Assembly (NCBI GenBank): GCA_033060915.1
Contig: CM065393.1
Location: 1,287,501 to 1,351,500, forward strand
Direction: 5' to 3'
Length of the DNA stretch: 64,000 bases
Origin: Euryodendron excelsum
Taxonomy: Eukaryota > Streptophyta > Magnoliopsida > Ericales > Pentaphylacaceae
The position numbers were made by a program, and so were the translations under genes. Below, in pieces: positions 35,301-47,300 of this stretch (position 1 is the first letter of the stretch; every line of letters starts with the position of its first letter). The notes beneath the pieces were generated by a model. The model had not been told where the DNA came from. It saw nothing but the letters and a program-made list of their open reading frames with translations, and did not search any database.

Positions 35301-38300
35301 TGAGATATGCTGTTTGACATGACTGTTTGAATGCTCTCTCTGAAGGCCAGTTCATGTACTTATTTTAGCAGCTGCTAGTTTAGCAGTTGAGAGTATGGAG
35401 ACTGATCCAAACCACAATAGGATAGAGGTTTAAGTTTTTGTTTTTTCAATTTAAAGTCAGAATTCAGATTTTTTACCTGATTACAATTATCGTAGGTTCA
35501 GGTTTCTCCAACTTGGATTTGAAGTCTTAGTCCTTGTTATTTATTTCTTTATGTTATAGTGGTTCCACTGTGCTACAACAGCTATGACGGTGGATTGGTG
35601 TCAGTTCAAATCTTTTTTCTTGATGAGTGAAGTAAACTGTATTAAAAGGCACTAAAAAATGGTAGAAAAACCCTGCTCGACAATCTATACAGATGGCCTT
35701 TACACCCAAGATCCTCCCCTGTATATCTACAGGATGTACAAATCCCCACACAAAATCTACAAAAGAAGATAAAGAGAAAGGACAACCTCCTCCAACCAAA
35801 ATTAAAGAAATAAGCACTGCTTTCAAGCTACATGTAGAACTCTCCACTCCTCCAAAAGACGACCTATTTCTCTCACTCCACTAGTATACAAATCAGTTCA
35901 AATTAAAAAAAATTGTTATGAACGTGCACTAGTTTGTTGATTTGGTGGAGTCATTCAGTTTGACTTTATAGGCAGGATTTGTTCTGTCTCATCCTTCCAA
36001 TATTCTTTGGCTTCCACTTCTGGTCAAGTCTAGGAAACACTAAATCCAGGGACTTGTGACAAGAAACTGTCATATTTGGATTTTCTTCATTCCCATTTCT
36101 TGCCCCATCAGGTTTGAACTTATCTCCTTGTTTAAACATTCTGATAATCTGATTGCATGGGATACTTAATTCAGGGGAAAAACTTATCCCCTAATCAAAG
36201 CCCCACTATTGCGTGATATAAAAACTACCACATAATATTTTTCTTTTTCACATGGTGACATTATTTTACCCTAGTAAAGAAATTATGTGATTCACGACTT
36301 CCCTGATTCCAGATAACATCAGTGATCTGGTTATGGGTTTATGCCTAGAATTCTTGCTAAACCCACCCACAATACAAAATTTATCCCGTATTTCTGTATC
36401 AATCATGCTTGTGCATGTCCCTGTGGTCATTGCAGGGCCTTTAGGTGGGACCTGTAAGTGTGTGGCATCCTGCTTCCCTTATCGTTAATATGTAGCTTCA
36501 TTGGCTAATTGCATTGCTTGCATTTACTTCTATAGTACCAACTAACTGATAATTTGACGTTGGATACAGGTGGGAGACCTGTTGAGCCCAACTTGACTGA
36601 GCAGGTACCTATTTGACAGTCTTATGTTATATTGTGTTTTTCCCCCGACCATTTTGCTTGCTTAGGTAATGTGTTCCATTAGTATTTCATCTGTAATCTA
36701 CTATCAGCCACTTTCGCCCAAAGATGAAAGGATTGTTTCTTCAAATCATCCTCCGGATGCAGCCGTCACAGGGCCTTCAAGGGATGTTGCTGACCAGCTA
36801 GAATCTTTTTATACGAGTGGAAATTTTGCCAGTGTCTACCCCCAGGAACAGACTTATTTTTATGGAGGTTAGTCCTTGTCATATTCTAGTAGTACCAATT
36901 CAGGAGCTGAGAGTTTTTAGGTATCTATCTCTTTTGATGGTGGAAAAAAAGCCACGACATGCATTCTGACAAAAATTGCAAAAGCTGACATTTGATTTTG
37001 ATTTGAGACATGTTTAGATGTCAACATACGTTACATGGACTCAAGTATGAGTATCGGATGTGGGAGTGTTTTCAGATGTCGGACCTCCCTAAACCCTTAA
37101 TCTTAGGGTATAGGTATATATATCTAAAAGTTGGGTATGAGTACATAGACACGTTGTGAACATTAAATATATTGTATATTTTATATTATTATGACATAGG
37201 ATCTTGTTATTTTTTAAGACTGTACTTGAAATTAAATAGAGGATTTCTATCTCCTATCTATGCGAGAGGCTAGAAATTTTTCCTTACTATCAGATGTGAA
37301 CTCTTTCAAACATTGTCAAACATTAGAGTATCCAAGTGTCTAAGATGGGTTTAGGGGTTGAACACATCCCATACCCTTACAGCCTGTTTGGAACTTGGGG
37401 GAGGGAAGGGAAAGGAAGGGAACGGGAAGGAAAGAGAAAATGAGCGAAAGATAGTTTCCCTTCCCTGTTTGGTTTTGCAAAGAAAATGGAAGGAAAGTGG
37501 AGGAAAAGAAGAGAGAGAAAGAGAGAGATTGATTTAAAATTTTCCCTCTATTTTCCCTCCCCTTTCCCTCCTTTTCCCTTCCCTTCCCCTCGTAGGTAGG
37601 ATGAAATAGGAAAAGGAAAGCAAATAGTGGTTTTCCCTTCCTTTCTCTTCTCTTCCCCAAGTTCCAAACAGGCTGTTACATTGTCAAACATTAGAGTATC
37701 CAAGTGTCTAAGATGGGTTTAGGGTTGAACACATCCCATACCCTTACTTTTGTCATATCAGTGGACACAAGTATACTAGGGGGGAATAGAAGGGCCCATG
37801 TAGCAGTGAGGTAAAACAAGGTTGCAATTTTCTCCTAAATTATTCTGTATTTATGGAATACAAAAGAAAAAGAAACTGTAGTCTCATGGTTCTCTTTTGA
37901 TGTTGAACCATAATAGCCATAACAGATATTTTCAAATTGAAATTATGGACATCAACCAAGGTTTGACAATTCTGTTGAAATTATTATGGAATTCAAAAGA
38001 AAAAGAAACTCTCCCGGAGTTTCATGGAAGTTCCGTGATCTCTTTTAACAGAGTATCTTGAAATTGAAATACATAATCTAGACTCTCCTGGCTTGGTTTG
38101 TGAGATAATGCAGCAATCATTACAGAGTTTTTTGTAGGTTCTGCTGCTTCTTCCTGTAAATATACAGGACATTGATTACCTTGTTATCTCATCTTTGGCA
38201 TTGGCTTCAGGCTTTGAAAACAACACTGGTAATTGGGATGACTATTCTCGCTATGTCAATGCTAATGGTCTGCAAGTTATACCACCTGTGAGGATTTAAT

Positions 38301-41300
38301 CCCTTTTCCTTTGCATATTCCTTTAGTGTCTAATGGAACTCACCAGATGTTTCTTTTCATTATTGACCTTACTTAGGCTATGTACAATGATAATCCATCA
38401 CTTCTCTTTCATTCCGGCTATGGCCTTGATGCTCAAATGGCTTATGGACAATTTTCCCCTATGGCTAGTCCTCTGTCCCCTATAATGGTAGATGGCCAGC
38501 TGTACTCCCCGCATCAAATCCCAGTGTCTCCATCTTATTTCCCACAGCCAGTTTCTCCTGGTTTGCCGCATGTGTCTTCGTCTCTTCCAATTCCACAAAC
38601 TGAACTTGTCACAGCAGGAAGCAGTGGCCAAGAGGGTATCAGTGACAATGTTCTTTTTGGGTCAGGATCAGGTTACTTTGTACATTTTGGATCTTTCAGT
38701 GGAGGGGGCCTTTCTGGAGAACCATTGTCAACTCGATCAAACTCAGAGTCAGGAAGTTATATGTCTCCGCTGACATCACCAGCAGTTTATCACCAACCAA
38801 TTGGTATACTTGGGCCATATGAGCACAATCTTGGACAGGTTTGTTTTTTTGTTGTTATTTTTGTTTCTTAAATCCAAACTTGCCTTCATGATAAAGTACA
38901 GTTACTGAAATACATCCTAGACAACAGTAATGACAATAAAACCTGTTGCTACTATTATTATGTTTGTTACTATTGTTATTCTAATCGTAATCGTTGTTGG
39001 TTGTAATCTAGCTCTGTAAAAAGTACTCGCTCTGTAACTTACAAAAAAAAATACTTGCTCAGCAGAATGGAGTCCCTATAAAATTGTGTTATTGGCCTTT
39101 GAGTTAACTAATTTGAAGGGGCTAAGCTGTAACTGCAGTAAGAGAGCTATGAAGTTATGGGTTTTTATTTTATTACTACATGGTAATAAACTTGAATATC
39201 CTTGAGGGATTTTTGTTATGCCCCTAATCGCCATATCAGTTTTGATTTTGGTAAACATGTTCACTCACATCTGGCATTATTAATTTTATTACTAATTTGG
39301 CAGATGAGTGTTCATTCTTGAACACATATACACAACAATCCTTTGCATTATTGATGTTAACTTATCATTTTGCTTTCAGATTTCTCAACAGCAGAAACCA
39401 TCCCATGGATTTGGATTGGTGGGAAGTTCCTATTCTAGAAACTACCCGCATGGCATGTCATATCAGAGCTCAAATTATAGTACTGCATCCACTTCTTACT
39501 GGGGAGCAAATAACCGGGGCCGATTCATTCCTGACAAAAGTGGAAGACGAGAAAGGGACCGTGACTCGATCTCTATTTCGACTGATTCACATGGTATCAC
39601 CAGTGATCGTAATCGAGGGCCAAGGGCCTCAAAACCAAAGAGCAAGAGCAGTACTGAAGAGAGCTTATTATGTGGTACTACCAAAAATGGTGCAGCTGTT
39701 TCTGGGATGCATCTTGATCTCTATAACCAGCCTGATTTTGTCACGGACTACAAGAATGCTAAGTTCTTCATCATAAAGTCTTTCAGTGAAGATAATGTTC
39801 ACAAAAGTATAAAATACAGCATTTGGGCTAGCACACCACTTGGAAACAGAAAATTGGATGCTGCTTATCATGAAGCAAGAGAGATGAAAGGCCAATGTCC
39901 AGTCTTTCTTTTGTTTTCGGTACATTTCTTGAACTCTGAATCTCTGAAAAGAAAAATTATTTATCTACTCATGGATGTTAGGACGAACCCCAATGAATTG
40001 GGCCAGATTGAAATAATTCCAAGATGAACTACAATGAATAACAGTGGACATTGGTCGCATAGGGATGTTATTAAATATGGTTATGACCATGATACTTTGG
40101 AAATTGAAGGATTATTGGTTTATCAAATAGTTACATGTCTGATTCGTTGAGGATCCTAATTAATTTCTTATGGTAGCATTTTTGTTCAGCTGATCCAGTA
40201 TGACTTGACATATTGCATTATGATCTCCTATATGATATATTTATTTGAGTCTTTCAGAAGTATATGGATAGAAGATATTAGTACCCATATTGTTTGGAAG
40301 TAACCTTCTCTCTGATGCTTATGAAGCAGTAGCTTTTTGCCACTACAGCTTCTTGCACAAACCCTTTATCTCAAAAATCGAACTTCTTGTGTCTTGAGTT
40401 TGTGGCTTTCTGATGTGGAAGCAATTCCTGAAATTACTTGTTGACGTTCATTTTGGAGCCATTCTGGGCCCCAAGCTACAAGCAAGCTGATTGTTTGTAC
40501 ATAAATAGGCATGTAAGGATAAAGATTTTTTTATGCACAATACAAAGGCAGCCCGAGTGCTTGTCATTAACTTGTACCCTGCCGTCCCCCAGGGCTTGGC
40601 CCTCCAATGTACCCACAAAAAAAAAACATTGTACCCTGGACCTTGGCATTAATTGGCACCTAAATATATAAATACTCAATGCCACTTGTGGCATCCATAT
40701 GGATGTTCTTAAAATTGGGTGGTGGTTATTTTCTATCTAGGAAGCATGGACACTCTGTTTAGGTGTCGTATGCGTGTCGGACACACATCGGACACACCAG
40801 GGCACGTGTTGGACACGCAAATTGGCATGTCTAATATTTTTATTAATGTTTTTTTAGTGGACACAACAGAGACACACGTGTCCTTTTACTTAAGACACGT
40901 TTTGGGACCCAAAGGGGTTAAAATATTATTATTAAAAGTATTAGATGGATGCAAATTTATAAATTTCAAAACTGCAAAACACCAAACATGAAACACTCAC
41001 ATTCAATTCTTCAAATCCTTAACTTGTTAGTTGTTGTATTATAATAGTGAACTTGTCTAGTTTTCACATCTTGTTTTAAGTGATTGTGGATGTCATATTC
41101 CTTTACATACCAAATAATAATATGTGAAAATTTTTCTTTTCCATATCGTTGCTATGTTCATGTCCTCATTTTTTTTTAAAAAATGCCATGTCCCATGTAT
41201 GTATCCGTACTCTTGTCCGTGTCCATGCTTCTTAGGTTTCTATAGTGGATTTGAGCATTGCCCTAAGAATGAGAAATGCATCAGTCAGTCATGTGAATGT

Positions 41301-42887
41301 TGCTTCTTGATGAAAAAATGGTCATAAAATATGAAGGTAAGGGTTTTATGGAGTCTTTGGTCAGTCATGTTGATAATTCAGGGACAGTTTCCTTGATCAC
41401 TTGTCCACTTTGCAAAGCTCAACAGAAATGGAATTTATGTTCACCAGCAAGATAACTTTGGAAACCAAATGTACTTGTAGTCTTTGTATTTTTTATGTGA
41501 TTTTCTTTCGTTAATTCATGATGCGCGCTGCATACATATGATTGTGTATAGGTACTTTTGTAGTGTCAAACTTTTCAGGTTACTAGTCCTATAGCTGCTT
41601 TTGTAATGTCAAACTTTCCACTTTACTAGTCCTCTTTGAATATGTTCTATATAACTACTTGTAGGTCAATGCAAGTGGACAGTTCTGTGGGGTGGCTGAG
41701 ATGGTTGGGCCTGTAGATTTTGAAAATGATGCAGACTACTGGCAGCAGGATCGGTGGAGCGGACAGTTCCCTGTCCAGTGGCTTATAATCAAAGATGTCC
41801 CAAATAGTCAGTTCCGCCACATACTTGTTGAGACTAATGATAACAAGCCAGTTACTCATAGTCGAGACTCTCAAGAGGTAAGTACAGCATCAGAAATTTG
41901 TTCTGGAAATGACATCAGAGATTTCTCTTCTTTTTTCTCAACTTTTTTTTTTTTTTTTTTTTTTTTTTTGCGTTTTCTTTTCCGTTGTTTGTTTTCTTAC
42001 TTTACAAGGTCGTGACCTGGTGTAATGGTACGTGCTATCCACCCTAGTGTTCAGGTCATGACGGCTAGTGCTACTCTCCCCCGCATTGTAATATGTGTGT
42101 GATATTTTTTCATAATATTATGTTAATGAACATTCAGATCCCTGAATGTAGTTTAATTGTGCTCCCTAAGTCACCATTCCTTCCATTTTGGGCCTAAATC
42201 TTTTTTGCTCAAGCATCAGCCATCATCTTGTTTCTTCATTATTGTTGCATGTCAAATTTTATTTTATTTTATTTTTTTGGGTTCCCTTGAACTTATTTTA
42301 TCACCTGTAAGTGGATCATAATGATGAACTTGATAATAAAAGAAACTATGAAGTGACCCTCCATGCTGTCATAATCTGTTGAATCTTTTCGCCCCATACT
42401 CCACCAACCCCTCCCCCCATGCGTGGAGTTCTCTATTGCCTTAATGTGTGGGAAAAGCCATGTCTTATCACTCCATCAAGGATCATTTTTCTTTTGTCAT
42501 AGGTCTGGTAAATTGTGACTTAATGCTTTTGAGTTTGTTCATCAAAATTCTTCTTAAATCTTTTGACTATTTTGTTTTCCTCTGTGAGAGACTAGAGTTC
42601 ACCTACTTGACTTTTGTGCTTCAATCTGAATCTTTTTTCAGGTAAAACTAGAACAGGGTATTGAGATGCTCAAAATTTTTAAGGATCATGATGCAGAGTC
42701 GTCCATCTTGGATGATTTTAGTTTTTATGATGAACGGGAGAAAGCTGTGCAGGAAAGAAAGTTAAGACAGCGAGCCAACTCAACAAAGAATCCTTCAGTT
42801 GCTGATGCCTCGATTAATCGACTTTCTGACAACTTTGCTGAAGCCCTCCAGTTGGAAGATGGTAAAGAAGTGCCAAGAACCGAATAA
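32188..42887 (+). CDS. YTH-domain m6A reader, ECT family (8 exons, 602 aa)
   Basis: Exons: 32,188-32,263, 36,570-36,604, 36,708-36,867, 38,211-38,287, 38,377-38,838, 39,380-39,919, 41,665-41,877, 42,642-42,887; all introns are GT-AG and phases agree. The protein would bind N6-methyladenosine in mRNA in the cytosol. Residues 1-390 are disordered and rich in S, P, G, Y and Q, as in plant ECT (YTHDF-type) proteins. The YTH domain covers about 395-540, from [20 protein letters not shown] through [23 protein letters not shown] and [10 protein letters not shown]. The aromatic cage tryptophans appear as W419, W476 and W481. The C-terminus is charged and helical. Exon 2 is only 35 nt. The first exon start is chosen because it is the first ATG in frame and splices cleanly. 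The ECT number was not assigned. Very confident about family, less about exon 1. Confidence 0.92.
32264..36569 (+). other. YTH gene intron 1 (4.3 kb)
   Basis: This large first intron starts GTACGC and ends ATACAG. It holds an (AT)13 microsatellite at 32,323-32,348, a CA-rich tract near 34,256-34,290, and at about 35,580-35,885 a block unlike its surroundings that could be a decayed retroelement or gene fragment. Otherwise nothing recognisable. Confidence 0.6.
37311..37747. repeat. 70-bp duplication flanking a MITE
   Basis: The segment CATTGTCAAACATTAGAGTA...CATACCCTTAC occurs at 37,311-37,380 and again at 37,679-37,747, with a one-base length difference. The MITE lies exactly between. Removing it together with one TTA leaves a perfect head-to-tail junction, so a tandem duplication existed before insertion or arose with it. 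Confidence 0.85.
37380..37675. mobile_element. 296-bp PIF/Harbinger-like (Tourist) MITE
   Basis: Terminal inverted repeats read CAGCCTGTTTGGAACTTGGG on the left and the inverted form at the right. TTA flanks both sides (37,377-37,379 and 37,676-37,678). A TTA target duplication and a GCCTGTTTGG end are typical of Tourist MITEs. The interior is purine-rich then pyrimidine-rich, so the whole unit folds on itself. It lies in intron 3 of the YTH gene. Confidence 0.85.
40738..41235. mobile_element. MULE-type MITE copy 1 in YTH intron 6
   Basis: The ends read TAGGAAGCATGGACAC and, inverted, TAAGAAGCATGGACAC. The flanks TTTTCTATC and GTTTCTATA agree at 7 of 9 bases, as for an old 9-bp target duplication. 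GTGTCGGACAC- and ACACGTGTCC-like words recur inside both arms. It is related to 49,700-50,188. No transposase is encoded. Confidence 0.65.
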
Positions 42888-43074
42888 GAATAGTGGGGAC
42901 TGGAGTTGTGCTTTTTCCAACAGGTGACAAACTTTTAGGCATTAACAAAGTAGGAAGGAGATAAGTGGTTGATATTTCGGGCTTCAGAGGTTGCTCGTTG
43001 TACTTGAACATGGCTGACAGCAATGGTTTGACGTGGTCTAGTTCGGGCATCTCCAATAGTAGCTGTAAACTAAG

Positions 43075-43122
<48 letters not shown>

Positions 43123-43998
43123 ATGTTTTTTCTTTCTCTTTCTTGTGTCTTTTTTATTTGTCTTGTTCAGAGCTGGTGGGTGGTAATTCAGGCATCTTGG
43201 TCAGGCAAATTGTGCAGGAAGCTGACACTTTCCCCTTTGGTTTATCTTTTAATTGTTTTCTTCAGTGGCTGGTGGCATCAAGCAGTACGAGGCAGTTGAA
43301 GTGATGTTCGTCATGTGAGAAGTTATATGTGCTTGATGTTGAACTGGACCGGTTGTACTTTAGCCTTATTTATTTATTTATTTTGTTCACAGTTGCAGGG
43401 CATTTGTTTTAGAGAGGAGTATTTTGTGGATTACCCCATATGGGTGGCAATTTGATGGAACACTTTTCTTTCTCTTTTTTTTTTTTAAGCTTAGCTTAAA
43501 TAAGAATTAATCATCGGCTTTTTTTTTATATCCCTGCTTGTGCAAAAACCTTTTGGTATGAGAAAAACTCACAAGGTAACAAGTAATGTACCTTTGGGAA
43601 AGCAGAAATTCACAACTGGTTAGGACATGATCTTGATTCTTAACCTTTGTTTTGGTGTTTGGTTATCTTAAGTTGAAGGGAGAGGAGCATGTTATGTCAT
43701 GCCTTGACTTCCAAGGGAAGCAAATTAAGGATGATTTTGGGAGTCTTAATGTTTAATTCCCCATCTGGAAGGGCCATATAGGATTGGCATTGATCTTTGA
43801 ATCCTGCACTGTCAATCCAACTTCTGCCTTCTATTTTCTGCACTACTTTTTTACTTTCTAACAAGAAGTCTAATGCTATATACGGATAATCTTTTTTATC
43901 ACACTCATTTTTTCTCTCGTAGATGTAAGGTAGTGTTGCAGTGGGATCTGCATTAATAAAGCACACAAGAAATCTCATTTGCTTGTGTCTAGGAGTGA

Positions 43999-44039
<41 letters not shown>

Positions 44040-44388
44040 CAATAATCCTTCAACACAAACCAAGCAATAATGTCGGCCTTTGCTTCAGGACATGCATTAG
44101 TTATTAGAGGTTTGTGTTTATAAGCTCCTGGTTTCTTTTAAAAAATGACTAAGATTTGATTATGCTAGCATAATCCTACAACACGGATATAGCCCTCGGG
44201 CTGAAGGAAAAAACAACCACCAAGAAATATTCTCGGATGACCATATTGATCATTCAGCCGTTTGATGCTAGTTGATTATTCAATACAAAACAAAATCACA
44301 TTTAATCTCGCGTAGGATCCTTCCACTGGGAATCCCATAAGCAGAATGTTCTTTACGTCACTTAAGTTGACACTGGTAACAGTATTCA
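42888..44388. other. Space between the convergent genes
   Basis: The 3' UTRs of both genes should lie here. It has a (TC)20 tract at 43,079-43,119 and a (TAA)12 tract at 44,000-44,036. No gene and no clear poly(A) signal could be assigned. The genes are tail to tail. Confidence 0.5.
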
Positions 44389-47300
44389 TTACCATCTCAC
44401 TCTGACAGAGTTGTAGACGTCAACATACTTTCCAGCCGTGTTATTCCAACTATTGTCAATTTCCATGATCTTCCGTACGACGTCACGCCATTCATTTGGT
44501 TCTGTATTAAAAAAAAAAGAACAAAATAAATCGACAAAATAAATGAGAACTGAAAGAAAAGCTATCTCAGTGATTATAAACTAATGCTTGCTGCCATGTG
44601 AAATCATTAGAACATTTCACCCACAATAGAATAACAAAGCATTTCAAGAAGAAAGAAACCCATCCAACAATATGAATTTAGTAGAAGGATGCCAATAATG
44701 GTACTATAGCAAAACCTTGTAACTTATTGAAATTTCAGGAACCTCGAACAGGGTATAACCATAGTGGTTCTGGTTGATATAGAAGAAAGGAAAATACTAT
44801 TCTTCCAAAAAACTTATACAGAAAATCCACCAGAATGATGTGGTAATGGTATTTTTGTAATTAAGAGCTATTTTGATGAGTGTTTTGTTTTAAAGTGAAT
44901 GACTTTAATCCAACCACATCATTCTGGTGAAAAATTAGATATGAATTTTTCTGTTGGTATAGCATTACCCTTATAGAGAACCTCCAAACTACACTACTGG
45001 CCTAAGTGATTTTTGTAGTAGCATCATCCCACTAGAAGACTGCTGGACCAAGTCACAACAGCCTCTTCAACCTCCTCATTTGGCAGTCACTGGTGGGTTT
45101 TTGTGTAGCCTTCACATCTGAGCTCCATAGATTGAATGGGGAGAAAGAGTAAAAGAAAGAGGGCATGCGGAAATAATAAAAGAACCAAAAAAAAAGAGAG
45201 ACAAACAAACAACAAAAAGAGGAACATTTTGTACTCAAGATGCTAAGAAATACAAGGTGTGAAAACTCTGCTGTTACTTACTCTGTCGATAGTGTGCAAA
45301 TGCACGATCTAGAGCCCAATTCAAGGATCCTTCATCAATTCCTTCAAAGACGAACCTTCAAGAAAGAATGAAGACATATATTGCATCAGCTGAAAACATT
45401 GTGCCTACAAAACAAAATATTAGGTTTAACAAAGCATTAAATCATCTCTATTTGTCAAACAATGCGGACAATTACAGTTCTTAAATTTAATCACTAGACT
45501 AACACCACTCTGGTTTCACATACTGACTCTGAGCTGTCTAATTCTTTAATGCCCATATGCCTCATACTTTTTGGGTAAGTTTGAAAGACCAGAAGTCATT
45601 CTAGAAGTTCGATACAATTCTTGTAAGAGGAGCAGAATTTGGCAAGCAAATGTCAGTTTTCTCAAGTTGAACCATATCTAATAATGTTGCCAGAATGAAG
45701 CTCATTTAAATGACAAATAGTGCTGGCTATAAAATGAAAAGTCAAAACCATGACTCGATGTGGGTACTCCAAGATTAAGTCACATACTAGACCATCAAGT
45801 AGCATTTGTCTTATTTATCTGTCTACCTACTGTTGTGCTTTGGCCAGTGGTAAGAGCAAAATTTCTAAACCACCCCTTTTAGATACTGTCAGCAGTTACA
45901 CATGATTCAAAGACTTCTATGCGTTACATCAAGCTTCATGCAGCAGGAGTTTACTCAAACTTCTGAAAAGACTTCCAAGTTAAAGTGTTCATGAGGTTCC
46001 ATGAAGCCAATGCCAGTTGGATTTTGTGGATACAACAAGCACAGCAACAGAGAGTTCCATGTAAGTTGTAAAACGGTTGAATAATTCCAAGAGGACCAAG
46101 ACAGCTTGCAATTTTTCCCCAAATGTAGATAAGGGGATATGATTATTTTTTTGCTTTTATCTGTAATTTATCTATTAGAGGCTGAGGCCTGGCACGATGG
46201 CAAGTGCTATCTCCCCCAGTACTGTGGTCCAGGTTCAATCTCGAGAATCAGCCTCTCCATTAAAAAAAGGGTGAGGTTAAGATCGCCTACCTCCTACCTC
46301 TCCCAGACCCTGCTGTAGGCTACCGCCTCGTGCATTTGCTATGACTTTTTTTATTTATTTTTTTATGTTTATTTGGTCTATCATATATGTTCAAACACAT
46401 CTATTCACATTTACCATATAACTACACCCTTCAACCATGTTACCATGTTCTATTTTCAATCTTTTTGTATAGGGACTTCTGTCAATTTGTGATGCTATGT
46501 CTCATTTACTGAGATATACAATGAAGACAACAGGACACTGACATACTTCATACCATTCTTTTCTGCGAAAGTCTCCTAGTGTACAAATTGGTATGTCGCA
46601 TGGACTCCTCAAAATGCATTAAGTATCCATTTCGGATAATCAGATAACCAAGAGTATAGGATATGCATCTGATATATCTAGTTCAATGTGTACCCGTCAA
46701 GAAACTGCCTTTGTATATCACCTTTGCAACATGATTGCTTCAAAGTGAGCGAAGTGTCCATGCCGAATGCTCTATGTTACATAAGAACATCATCCTACCT
46801 TATAAGAAAAAGATCAACTTGAGTGAAGTGTCCATGCTGAATGCTCCAGGATCCTTGGACTTCGCAATTAGATAAACCCAAAACCTCAACACATACCCAT
46901 AGTCAACACATAACTACTTGAGTGGATGTAGAATAGACAACTTGTTACACTAATATTCTCATACAGACACATACATAAGCACAAATATACACAAATTATT
47001 AGATGCCAAGACTTATTATTTTTTGGGGGGCAAATTTCAAAGAAATCCTTGCAAAAAATATATATGGATATATACATATAAAACAGGTTGACATGGGAAA
47101 TGCCTGAAAGAAAATTGAACTGAAAATATGAGAAACAACATGGTGACTTATGAATTATTCTGGAAATAAGTTTTAGATAGAGTCGATAAACTAAAATGGT
47201 TGCAGCCAACTTAAGTAATAGGGATTAGGTTTTGTTTAGTTTCAGTAGTAACTAAATTTCCTGACGAGAGAATTAAGTTACCCATTAGCCATCTCAGCAT

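Noticed and set aside
38398..38631. Minus-strand open frames within YTH exon 5
   Set aside because: They are antisense to a well-supported exon with clear family similarity.
42005..42110. tRNA-like head (TGGTGTAATGG) as another SINE
   Set aside because: The box B and body are too weak to support a SINE.
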